Part shown: positions 24,988 to 32,843 of the stretch, in pieces
Layout: the number at the start of each line of letters is the position of its first letter
How positions within the stretch are numbered: position 1 is the first letter of the stretch
DNA from: CAYYWP01 sp050176585
Lineage (GTDB): Bacteria > Desulfobacterota > Binatia > HRBIN30 > CADEER01
Direction: 5' to 3'
DNA length: 64,000 nt
Assembly: GCA_050176585.1 (NCBI GenBank)
Contig: JBFXHX010000020.1
Coordinates: 5,799 to 69,798 of the forward strand
The notes under the pieces: model-generated
The model's input: the letters and a program-made list of their open reading frames with translations, nothing else
What the model was told of the DNA's origin: nothing
Database searches by the model: none
Position numbers and translations under genes: made by a program

Positions 24988-27213
24988 CTACGCGGCGCAC
25001 CGCTCCACGCGCACCAGCGCGTTGTAATCCGGTACGCCGCCGGTCACCGCGACCACGCCGCGACCGATCAGCGCGTTGGCTTCCGGCCAGTGTACCTGCA
25101 GGTTGCCGCGCGCGATCGGCGCGAGCTGGACGCGTCCTTCGAAGCGGCCGTGCGCGCTGACCAGCGCGATGCGGTCGTCGCCGGCCAGGTGGAGCTCGCC
25201 GGCGTCGTCGGGATGCATGAGCACCGCGTCGCGCGCGGCCCCGGTGAGCGGATCGACCTCGGCATAGATGAGCGTGTTGAACTGCTTGCCCCGGCGGGTG
25301 CTGACGCGGAACTCGCCGGGCGCTCGCTCGATGCTCGGCAGCGGTGGGGCGATGAAGGCGGCGCGGCCGTCAGGGGTCGGAAAACGGCCGCCGGCGGCGA
25401 GGTGCGGGCCGCCGTACTGGAACGCGTCGCCGGTATCGCGCAGGTCCTGGATGCCGTCGTACGCGGGCACGACGCGCGCGATCTCCCGCCGAATCGATGC
25501 CGCGCTCTCGCACCCGAGCAGGTGCTCTCGGGTGGGATCTACCGCCGCGGCGATGTCGCGCAGAATGCGCCATTCGGCGCGCGCTTCGCCGACCTGGCGC
25601 GGCAGCTCAGGGCTGTACATCACGCGCCGCTCGGTGCTCGTCTGCGTGCCGCCGCCTTCCTGTTCGTAACGCGTTTTCGCGGGCAGGAGGAGCACGGCTT
25701 CGCCGGGCTCGAGCAGCATCTGATCGGTGACGATGATGTCCTGATGCACACGCAGCGGAATGCCGCGCATCGCGGCCGCCACGTAGTCCGGGTCGGGCAG
25801 CGTGCGGAGAAAGTTGCCGCCGATCGAATAGAGGACATCGATCTCGCCGCGGGCCGCCGCTTCGACCATCTCCGGCGCCGTCAGGCCCGGCGCCGTCGGA
25901 ACCGGAAAGCCGTACGCGATCGACAGCTCGCGGGCGTTGTCTTCCGTGATCGGCAGGCCGCCCGGCAATGCGGTGGCGTAGGCGCCCATCTCGGCGCCGC
26001 CCTGCACGCCGGAGTGGCCGCGGATCGGCATCAGGCCGCACTGCGGTCTACCGACATAGCCGCGGAGCAGGCCGAGGTTGATGATCATCTGCACCGATTC
26101 GCCGCCGAAGGCGTGCTGGGTGATGCCCATGCTCCACACCAACACCGCGCTCCGCGCGTCGCGGATCAGACCGGCGAATTCCTCCATGCTCGAACGCGAG
26201 AGACCGGCCTGGCGCTCGAGCGTGGGCCAGTCCAGCGCCGACGCGGCGGCGGCGAGCGCTTCGCAGCCGGAGGTGTGCTCCGCGATGAAGTCGCGATCGA
26301 CCCATCCGCGTTCGAGCAGCACCTTCACCACGCCGTACAGGAAGGCGATGTCGCCGCCTTGCGAGACCGGGAACCAGTAATCGGCGATCTCGCTGCCGAA
26401 CAGCGCGCTCTTCGCGTGGGACGGCACCCAATACCGCTCCATGCCGGGTTCCCGGTAGGGATTGACCAGCGCGACCCGCGTGCCGTGCCGCTTCGCCTCG
26501 TGCAGGTATTTCATCGACACCGGCTGGTCGTTGGCGGGGTTCGAGCCGAAGAACACGATCAGGTCGGTGCCCCACCAGTCTCGGTAGCTGCACGTCGTGG
26601 CGGCCAGCCCGAGGGCGCGCTTCATCGCGCCGGTCGAGGGCGAGTGGCAAAGGCGGGCAGCATTATCGACGTTGTTGGTGCCGAGAAAGCGCGCCACCTT
26701 CTGAGCGGTGTAGTAGGTCTCATTGGTGATGGCCCGCGAGGTGAGAAAGAACGCGAGGCGCCGCGGCGCACTGGCGCGGATCTGCGCGGCGATGCGCTCG
26801 TAGGCCTCGTCCCAGCTGATCGGCTGAAACCCCGCCGTGCCGCGGACGCGCAGCAGCGGCACGGGCAGCCGGCCGAGCGCGCGCAGGTCCTCATTGCGCC
26901 ACCCGGCGAGCGCGCCGACGTCGGCGAGGCGCGCGGGATCGAGCGCCGACATGGTGTTCAAGCGCAGCAGGTTGAGCCGCGTCATGCAAAGGTGGACGCT
27001 GTCGATGGTCCAGTCGTGCAGGCCCGCCACGCCCAGCGCGCAGCCGTCGCACACGCCACGGCGGAGCACCTGCCACGCGTAGCCGAGGTGGTCGCGATTC
27101 TCCCAGACGATGCGCGCCACGTCGCGGAAGTGGCGCGGCTTGGTGTGTGCGAGGCCGAAGGGCACCGCAGCGGCCAGGCGCTCTTTCCAAGTCCGCTCGA
27201 TGGCGTGCGTCAT
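24988..27213 (-). CDS. FdhF/YdeP-family molybdopterin oxidoreductase
   Basis: 741 residues from the minus-strand ATG at 27213. Residues ~50-90 carry 'VCDGCALGVAGLHDWTIDS' and 'HLCMTRLNLLRLNTM', with Cys55, Cys58 and Cys76, the reduced 4Fe-4S pattern of the YdeP group. The likely molybdenum ligand is Cys189 in NNVDNAARLCHSPS, at the position of Sec140 in E. coli FdhF. The C-terminal molybdopterin dinucleotide-binding domain (~630-741) includes 'GKQFNTLIYAEVDPLTG' and 'VLMHPDDAGEL'. Members are formate-dehydrogenase-like but mostly uncharacterised (acid resistance in E. coli). No fdhD or electron-transfer subunit is adjacent. It diverges from the alcohol dehydrogenase gene across 146 bp. Confidence 0.92.
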   Translation of the reverse strand: MTHAIERTWKERLAAAVPFGLAHTKPRHFRDVARIVWENRDHLGYAWQVLRRGVCDGCALGVAGLHDWTIDSVHLCMTRLNLLRLNTMSALDPARLADVGALAGWRNEDLRALGRLPVPLLRVRGTAGFQPISWDEAYERIAAQIRASAPRRLAFFLTSRAITNETYYTAQKVARFLGTNNVDNAARLCHSPSTGAMKRALGLAATTCSYRDWWGTDLIVFFGSNPANDQPVSMKYLHEAKRHGTRVALVNPYREPGMERYWVPSHAKSALFGSEIADYWFPVSQGGDIAFLYGVVKVLLERGWVDRDFIAEHTSGCEALAAAASALDWPTLERQAGLSRSSMEEFAGLIRDARSAVLVWSMGITQHAFGGESVQMIINLGLLRGYVGRPQCGLMPIRGHSGVQGGAEMGAYATALPGGLPITEDNARELSIAYGFPVPTAPGLTAPEMVEAAARGEIDVLYSIGGNFLRTLPDPDYVAAAMRGIPLRVHQDIIVTDQMLLEPGEAVLLLPAKTRYEQEGGGTQTSTERRVMYSPELPRQVGEARAEWRILRDIAAAVDPTREHLLGCESAASIRREIARVVPAYDGIQDLRDTGDAFQYGGPHLAAGGRFPTPDGRAAFIAPPLPSIERAPGEFRVSTRRGKQFNTLIYAEVDPLTGAARDAVLMHPDDAGELHLAGDDRIALVSAHGRFEGRVQLAPIARGNLQVHWPEANALIGRGVVAVTGGVPDYNALVRVERCAA

Positions 27214-27359
27214 GCGGGCGGACGTTAGCGCGAATGCCGCGGCGAGGGGAGGCGGGTCGCGGTGCGGCGCTGCGGCGGCCGCTGGTTTGACGCTGCGGAG
27301 CGCTTCGTCGTACGTGCTCGTGAGCCCCGTTCGGGGCCGCACGCCAACTGGAGGAAAAA

Positions 27360-28448
27360 ATGGTCAAGGCCGCCTGCCTGTTCGATTTCAATCAGCCGCT
27401 GAAGGTCGACTCGTTCACGCTCAAGCCGCCGCGCGAGGACGAGGTCGTGGTCAAGGTTGCCGCCAGCGGCGTGTGCCACACCGATCTCTCGGTCACGCAA
27501 GGCAAAATCCCGCAGCCGCCGCCGTGCATCCTCGGCCACGAAGGGGCGGGGGTGGTGGTTGAGGTGGGCAAGGGTGTTCGCCATCTGAAGCCCGGAGACC
27601 ACGTGGTGATGTCGTGGGTGCGGAACTGCGGCCGCTGCGTGTACTGCGCGCGCGGCAAGTCCCACTTGTGCGAGGAGGCCATCCGCTCAGCCATGGCGGG
27701 CGAGGAGATGGTGTTCGAGTATCGGGGCATGCCGGTCGGGCACCTCGTGGGCGTCGGTTCGTTCGCCGACCACACGGTCGTGCGGGCCACGGCGGCGATC
27801 AAGATTCGCGACGACATGCCGCTCGATCGGGCGTGCTTGCTCGGATGCGCGGTCATGACCGGTGTCGGCGCGGTCATCAACAGCGCGCAGGTGCGGCCGG
27901 GGGACACGGTCGCCGTGTTCGGCTGCGGCGGCGTGGGGCTCAACGTAATTCAGGGCGCGGCCCTCGCCGGCGCGGCGCGCATCATCGCCGTCGATCTGTT
28001 CGACGCCAAGCTGGAAATGGCGCGCGCCTTCGGCGCCACGGATGTGGTGAACGGCAAGAACGCCGATGCGGCCGACGCGGTCCGCGAGCTCACCGGCGGC
28101 CTCGGCGTCGACTACGCGTTCGAGGTCATCGGCCAGCCCGCGGCAGTCGTACAGGCCTTTCAGAGCTTGCAGCGCGGCGGGAAGGTGATCGCGGTCGGCG
28201 TGCCCGGGATGGGCCAGGAGTACGCGGTGCACGGCTTCTCGGTGGTGCTCGAGGAGAAGTCGATCATCGGGTCGCTCTACGGCTCGGCGAACCTCCGCCG
28301 CGATCTCGCCATGCTGATCGAGCTGTACATGAACAAGAAGCTGAAGATCGACGAGCTGATTTCCCGCCGCATCGGGATCGACGACGTGAACGGCGCTTTC
28401 GACGCCATGCAGAACGGCGAAGTGGCGCGCAGCGTAATCACGTTTTGA
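27360..28448 (+). CDS. Zinc-dependent alcohol dehydrogenase (class III/NDMA-type MDR)
   Basis: 362 residues from ATG 27360 after an excellent GGAGG site. Catalytic zinc ligands are Cys39 (GVCHTD), His60 with Glu61 (GHEGAG) and Cys163 (LLGCAVMTG). The structural zinc site is complete: Cys90, Cys93, Cys96 and Cys104. The nucleotide fold has VAVFGCGGVGLN, and 'AVDLFDAKLEMA' with Asp after the second strand indicates NAD(H) preference. It oxidises primary alcohols to aldehydes; the resemblance is to the mycothiol/NDMA-dependent and class III group. Divergent from the molybdoenzyme. Confidence 0.93.
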   Translation: MVKAACLFDFNQPLKVDSFTLKPPREDEVVVKVAASGVCHTDLSVTQGKIPQPPPCILGHEGAGVVVEVGKGVRHLKPGDHVVMSWVRNCGRCVYCARGKSHLCEEAIRSAMAGEEMVFEYRGMPVGHLVGVGSFADHTVVRATAAIKIRDDMPLDRACLLGCAVMTGVGAVINSAQVRPGDTVAVFGCGGVGLNVIQGAALAGAARIIAVDLFDAKLEMARAFGATDVVNGKNADAADAVRELTGGLGVDYAFEVIGQPAAVVQAFQSLQRGGKVIAVGVPGMGQEYAVHGFSVVLEEKSIIGSLYGSANLRRDLAMLIELYMNKKLKIDELISRRIGIDDVNGAFDAMQNGEVARSVITF

Positions 28449-28640
28449 GGCGGACGCGGAGGCCACCGTGCGAGCGCGCCGCGCGGGGATCGCCCAGAAG
28501 GACCGGTGAGCAGCAGCGAGCGCGCGCGAGCGGGAGTGTGTGACCATCGGGACGGCGCACGCCGATAGCTGCTGTAACCTTTTTCGCGGCTCGGCCGTGA
28601 ATGGGTAGCGGCGCGCATGTGCGCCGCCCGGAGGTGACCC

Positions 28641-29945
28641 ATGCAGAGCACGCGGTCAGTAGACGTAGCGGTAATCGGCGGCGGTTTGGCCGGCCTGGCG
28701 GCGGCTGCCTACGCGGCGCGGGGCGGGCGTTGCGTCGCGCTGTTCGAGAAAGCGCGCGCGCTGGGCGGGCGCGCGATGACGACCAGGAGCGGCGAGTTCC
28801 ACTTCAACCTCGGGCCGCATGCTTTGTTCCACGGGGGGCCGGCCGAAGCCGCGCTGCACGAGCTGGGCGTGCCGCTCGCGGGCGGCGGCCCGGCCGCCTC
28901 GGGCGCGTACGCGGTGGCCCGGGGCACGACGCACGCCTTGCCGGGCGGGTTCTTGTCGCTGCTCACCACCGGCCTGTTCGGGCCGCTGGCGAAGCTCGAG
29001 ACCGCGCGACAGCTCGGCGCATTGCGGCGGCTGGACCCGGAGCCGCTCCAGCGGGTGTCGCTCGCGGACTGGCTTCACAGCGCGATACGCGGGCCCGACG
29101 TCCGCGCGCTCGTCGGTGCACTGGCGCGGCTCTGTACGTACTCGGCCAATCAGGACCGCATGAGCGCCGCCCCCGCGCTCGCGCAGGTGCAAGCCGTCCT
29201 CGGCAAGGGCGTTCGCTACCTGGACCACGGATGGCAGACGCTCGTCGACGGGCTGCGCGACGTGGCGGCCGCCGCTGGTGCGCAGCTGCATGCGGGTGCG
29301 CGCGTCGATGCCGTGCGACCACACGGCCCGCGGTGGGAGGTCGCCACGGATGGCGGCCGGTGCGACGCGACAGCGGTGGTGCTCGCCACCGGGCCGGCCG
29401 AAGCCGCGGCGGTGCTGGAGGGCGCGGCGGGTGCCGTGCTGCGGCGCTGGTCGGAGGAGGCGTTCCCGGCGTACGCCGCCTGTCTCGACGTCGGCCTCTC
29501 GCGTCTGCCGCGGCCGCGCGCGACATTCGCGCTCGGCATCGATCGGCCACTCTACCTGTCGGTGCACTCAACCTCGGCGCGGCTCGCACCGGACGGCGGG
29601 GCCACGGTGCTCGCCGCCAAATACCTCACCGACCGCAACGGCGATGCGCGCCAGCATGAGCGCGAGCTCGAAGGGCTGCTCGATCTCGTTCAACCCGGCT
29701 GGCGCGCCGAGGTCGTGGAACGCCGCTACCTGCCGAACATGATGGTGATGAACACGATTCCGGTCGCCGCGTCCGGCGGCACCCACGGCCGCCCGACGGT
29801 CGAAGTGCCCGGCGCCCGCGGCTTGTACGTGGCTGGAGACTGGGTGGGACCGGTCGGCATGCTGGCGGATGCCGCCTTCGCCAGTGCGCGCCGCGCCGCC
29901 GAGCTGATCGCGCGCGACCGGGAGTGCCTCGCTGCGGCTTCATGA
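28641..29945 (+). CDS. FAD-dependent amine-oxidase/phytoene-desaturase-like oxidoreductase
   Basis: 434 residues. The N-terminal FAD-binding motif VAVIGGGLAGLAAAAYAARG (residues ~9-28) is followed by 'LFEKARALGGRAMTTRSGEF' and 'NLGPHALF'. The C-terminal FAD contact is GLYVAGDWVGPVGMLADAAF. The overall pattern is of CrtI-like flavin oxidoreductases, which desaturate or isomerise isoprenoids, but many members have other substrates. ATG 28641 follows GGAGG at 28630-28634. An ECF sigma factor starts 84 bp downstream, suggesting functional pairing. Confidence 0.87.
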   Translation: MQSTRSVDVAVIGGGLAGLAAAAYAARGGRCVALFEKARALGGRAMTTRSGEFHFNLGPHALFHGGPAEAALHELGVPLAGGGPAASGAYAVARGTTHALPGGFLSLLTTGLFGPLAKLETARQLGALRRLDPEPLQRVSLADWLHSAIRGPDVRALVGALARLCTYSANQDRMSAAPALAQVQAVLGKGVRYLDHGWQTLVDGLRDVAAAAGAQLHAGARVDAVRPHGPRWEVATDGGRCDATAVVLATGPAEAAAVLEGAAGAVLRRWSEEAFPAYAACLDVGLSRLPRPRATFALGIDRPLYLSVHSTSARLAPDGGATVLAAKYLTDRNGDARQHERELEGLLDLVQPGWRAEVVERRYLPNMMVMNTIPVAASGGTHGRPTVEVPGARGLYVAGDWVGPVGMLADAAFASARRAAELIARDRECLAAAS

Positions 29946-30029
29946 AGCCGCGCTGTTCGGCTCCGTCGGGCGCATAACCGGCGGCTACGCGATGTGCGGC
30001 CCGCGCCCGAACCCCCGGCATCCGCAACG

Positions 30030-30995
30030 ATGATTCCCGATTACGCGGCGGTCTTCACCGCCGAGCGCCGGTTCGTCTGGGGGCTCTGCTACCGCATGAC
30101 CGGGTGTGCGGCGGACGCCGACGATCTCCTGCAGGAGACGTTCGCGCGCGCGCTCGCGCAACCGCCGGCGCGCACGGATGCGCCATGGCGGCCGTGGCTG
30201 GTGCGGGTGGCGATCAACCTGTCGCGCGATCTGTTGCGCCGGCGGCGGCTCCGGACGCACGCGCGCGGCGCGTGGTTGCCGTCTCCGATCGACACCGGCG
30301 CGGAGTACACGCCACCCGCGTACGAGCTGAGCTCCGCGTCGCATCCGTCCACCGAGGGGCGATACGAGCTCCTCGAGAGCGTCTCGTTCGCGTTCCTGCT
30401 CGCCCTCGAAGCCCTCACGCCGGCTCAGCGCGCGGTGCTGCTGTTGCGCGACGTGTTCGACTATCCGGTGCGCGAGACTGCGGACGCACTCGGGATGTCG
30501 GCGGCGAGCGTGAAGACCACGCATCACCGGGCGCGCAGGGCGATGGCCGCGTACGAGCGCGCCCGCTGCGTGCCGACCGCCGAGCGCCAGGCGCGCACGG
30601 CGGACGCCCTGCAGCGGTTCATGGATGCGCTGCAGCGCGACGACATCGCGGCGGTCGAAGCGCTCCTGGCCGACGACGTGCGCAGCGTCTCTGAGGGCGG
30701 TGAATACGCCGCCGGCCAAAAACCGGTGGTCGGGCGCACGCGCGTCGCGCGCCTCTACCGCGGGTTGATGCAAAAGGGCGGTGCGGGCGCGAGCGGCAGG
30801 GTGCGGATGTTCAATGGGCTCCCGGCGCTCGAGCTGACCTTCGCCTCCCCACATGCGCGGCTGGCGCCGCGCGGCGTGGTGGGCTGCGACGTCGATGGCG
30901 AGGGGCGGATCCGCTCGCTGTTCATCGTGCTCGCCTCGCGCAAACTGACCGCGCTGGCGGACGCTGCGCCGTTCGCGGCATTCCCGCCACCGTGA
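30030..30995 (+). CDS. ECF sigma factor with C-terminal SnoaL-like domain (SigJ/ECF41-like)
   Basis: 321 residues from ATG 30030. Region 2 is FVWGLCYRMTGCAADADDLL, 'QETFARAL' and 'WRPWLVRVAINLSRDLLRRR'. The linker holds WLPSPID, matching the conserved WLPEP-like motif of ECF41. Region 4 is 'LTPAQRAVLLLRDVFDYPVR' with 'SAASVKTTHHRARRAM'. Residues ~200-321 form the NTF2/SnoaL extension that replaces an anti-sigma factor in this group and modulates activity. Such sigma factors usually control a neighbouring oxidoreductase-type gene; the FAD enzyme immediately upstream is the obvious candidate. Confidence 0.88.
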   Translation: MIPDYAAVFTAERRFVWGLCYRMTGCAADADDLLQETFARALAQPPARTDAPWRPWLVRVAINLSRDLLRRRRLRTHARGAWLPSPIDTGAEYTPPAYELSSASHPSTEGRYELLESVSFAFLLALEALTPAQRAVLLLRDVFDYPVRETADALGMSAASVKTTHHRARRAMAAYERARCVPTAERQARTADALQRFMDALQRDDIAAVEALLADDVRSVSEGGEYAAGQKPVVGRTRVARLYRGLMQKGGAGASGRVRMFNGLPALELTFASPHARLAPRGVVGCDVDGEGRIRSLFIVLASRKLTALADAAPFAAFPPP

Positions 30996-31058
30996 GCGAG
31001 CGGGGCACCCGCGCGCAAGGCTCTCGACGAGCGCTGCACCACCCGTTGGAGGTCGCGC

Positions 31059-31688
31059 TCACGGTGCGGCATCTCCCGTCGGCAGCTCCATGCTCACGAA
31101 GGCGAGGTCGGCACCGGTCGCGCCGAGCGTCTCGACGGTCTCGGGCAGGTCGGGCGCTCCCGCCGAGAACGCCAGCACCGCGATCTGCAGGCCGGCGCTG
31201 GCGGCATCGGCGGAGGGCACTGGGACGTCCAGCTCGAAGGCCCGATTCTCGGCGTCGCCCCGTTCGCGCGGAGCGGGCAGCACGCGCCAGCGGCGATTGG
31301 GATGGACCTCGCGGACGGCCACGCGGAACTCGGCGGTCGACGGGAAACCGCTCGGCGCGAAGCACAGCACCAAGGGCTGTGCCGGGGCCGGCTGGGCCGT
31401 CGCGCACGGCGTCTGGTTCACGGCATCCAGGTTCGTCTCGATCGCCCGCGGCATGCCGGGCGCGGGCGTGCCCAACGCTTCCGCATCCGCGGGACAGATC
31501 ATCAAGCCGTCCAGCTCGGCGCAGGAGCCCTCCTCGAGCACCATCGCGATCGTGCGGTTCTCGAGCCGTGCATCGAAACCGCTCGAGCCGCTGCCACCCG
31601 CGCAGGCGATCGCGCCGAACAAAAGGGCGAGCGTCAGGCCACGCGTGCGGTGCGGACGGCGCGGTGAGGGGGCGAATGGGCGGATCAT
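31059..31688 (-). CDS. Hypothetical lipoprotein
   Basis: 209 residues. After a basic N-terminus comes a hydrophobic stretch and a possible lipobox (LTLALLFGAIAC, Cys29), then a Gly/Ser-rich tether. The mature part has four Cys (SCAELDGLMIC; PCATAQ; LVLCFAPSG) and ends with a beta-rich segment (LQIAVLAFSAGAPDLPETVE). No domain was recognised. It starts 18 bp after the HTH gene on the same strand, so the two are probably one operon. Confidence 0.75.
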   Translation of the reverse strand: MIRPFAPSPRRPHRTRGLTLALLFGAIACAGGSGSSGFDARLENRTIAMVLEEGSCAELDGLMICPADAEALGTPAPGMPRAIETNLDAVNQTPCATAQPAPAQPLVLCFAPSGFPSTAEFRVAVREVHPNRRWRVLPAPRERGDAENRAFELDVPVPSADAASAGLQIAVLAFSAGAPDLPETVETLGATGADLAFVSMELPTGDAAP

Positions 31689-31706
31689 GGCGTCCTCCGG
31701 GGCTGC

Positions 31707-32522
31707 TCAGAACGGCGTCGCCGTGACGAGGATGTTCAAGAATCGGCTCGCCGGTGTCGGATCGGCGGCAAACTCCTCCGCCAATCCGCGCAGGGCCGCT
31801 TCGAGGCGCTCGTGGAACTCGGGTAATCGAGCGGGATCGATGTTCAGGTAGTGATTGCGGAGGTAGGTCCCGGTGTCGACATCCGCGAGCGCCAGCTTGT
31901 CGAGCAGCCCTTTGGCGAACAGCACGCAGAACTCCAGCGCCAGGGCGTGCCGCTCGGCGGTGTTCTGCGGCACGAAGTGCCGCCCGCGCCGGCGCACCTT
32001 GCCGCCGCGCAGCTCCACGAGCTCGCGCGCGATCAATGTGGCCTCCACCTGCTTCGCGAGCGCGGGGGGGACCGCGGGTCTGGCCGTCCGCCGGCCGCGG
32101 CCGGCGCTGCGAAACGCCTTGCGCCACGCGGCGGCTGACATCCACGCCGCGTCATCCGGCAGGGCGGCGATGGCTTGGCTGATCAGCACCGCCAGTTCGG
32201 CATCCTCCACGCCCGCGACCGCGCGCGGCGCTTGAAGCACGCGCCGCAGCTCCCTGCCGAACGCGTAGAGGATGCGATCGCGCCAGAGCAGCGCTAGGAG
32301 CTCGTGCGCGTCCTGTGCGCGCACTGCGGCCAGGCGGCGGACCAGCGCCTCGCTCGGAAACCGTTTGCCCTTCTCGATGTAGCCGAGCATGACCGGATCG
32401 ACGCTGCCACCGAGCACTTCGGTCGCGAAGCGGCGCAACGTGTAGTCCCGCCCGGTGAGGACGCGGGTTTCGTAAAAGATGTCCTTGATGCCCTTGCGCA
32501 CGCTCGGCTGGCGCCCGGTCAT
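31707..32522 (-). CDS. HTH regulator, TIGR02147/DUF4423-like (tentative)
   Basis: 271 residues from the minus-strand ATG at 32522. An XRE-like helix-turn-helix is visible at ~25-85: YTLRRFATEVLGGSVDPVML, 'GYIEKGKRFPSEALVRRLAA'. A winged segment with Arg/Lys clusters follows (GGKVRRRGRHFVPQNTAERH), and the end 'LPEFHERLEAALRGLAEEFA' is similar to DUF4423-type proteins. The frame continues open upstream but without protein-like sequence. Inverted repeats in its own promoter suggest autoregulation. It precedes the lipoprotein gene and diverges from the Ig-like lipoprotein. Confidence 0.7.
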   Translation of the reverse strand: MTGRQPSVRKGIKDIFYETRVLTGRDYTLRRFATEVLGGSVDPVMLGYIEKGKRFPSEALVRRLAAVRAQDAHELLALLWRDRILYAFGRELRRVLQAPRAVAGVEDAELAVLISQAIAALPDDAAWMSAAAWRKAFRSAGRGRRTARPAVPPALAKQVEATLIARELVELRGGKVRRRGRHFVPQNTAERHALALEFCVLFAKGLLDKLALADVDTGTYLRNHYLNIDPARLPEFHERLEAALRGLAEEFAADPTPASRFLNILVTATPF

Positions 32523-32538
32523 TGCGGCGCAACCTAGC

Positions 32539-32576
32539 CAAAACAATTTTGATTGACAAGCAAACAAGTTTTGTTT
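32539..32576. promoter_or_regulatory. Divergent promoter region with paired inverted repeats
   Basis: An AT-rich island in otherwise GC-rich sequence holds two perfect inverted repeats with 3-nt spacers: CAAAACAATTTTG (32539-32551) and AAACAAGTTTTGTTT (32562-32576). Between them lies TTGACA (32553-32558), a -35 consensus on the plus strand; the overlapping minus-strand TTGTCA is followed at 17 bp by TAGGTT. These look like two operator half-sets for the adjacent HTH protein. The rest of the 321-bp gap up to 32843 shows no gene. Confidence 0.6.
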
Positions 32577-32843
32577 ACCGCTGGCATCCGCAACGAGCGA
32601 TGGTCCATGGTGCGCAGATCCCCTGCTATGGGCAGCGGCTGGCGCTGCGGGCAACTCCCCCGCGCGCGCGGCGCCAGCGGCTGCCGCATCGCGCGCCCGC
32701 GACGGCGGCGCCAAGTCCCCCACCCCCGCGTCGCGTGTGCCCGGCGCCGCCGTCGCATCGCCATTGCACGGATGCGTCGGCAATCGCGAGAACCGTGGAC
32801 CGCGCAGCGGTCGGAATGGCCCTGAACACTGACCGGAGGAGCC

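Noticed and set aside
24868..27228. A 786-codon open frame on the plus strand opposite the molybdoenzyme
   Set aside because: It is the antisense shadow of a GC-rich gene: Arg/Ala/His-rich, no domain, and the minus strand encodes a clear YdeP-type enzyme with conserved motifs.
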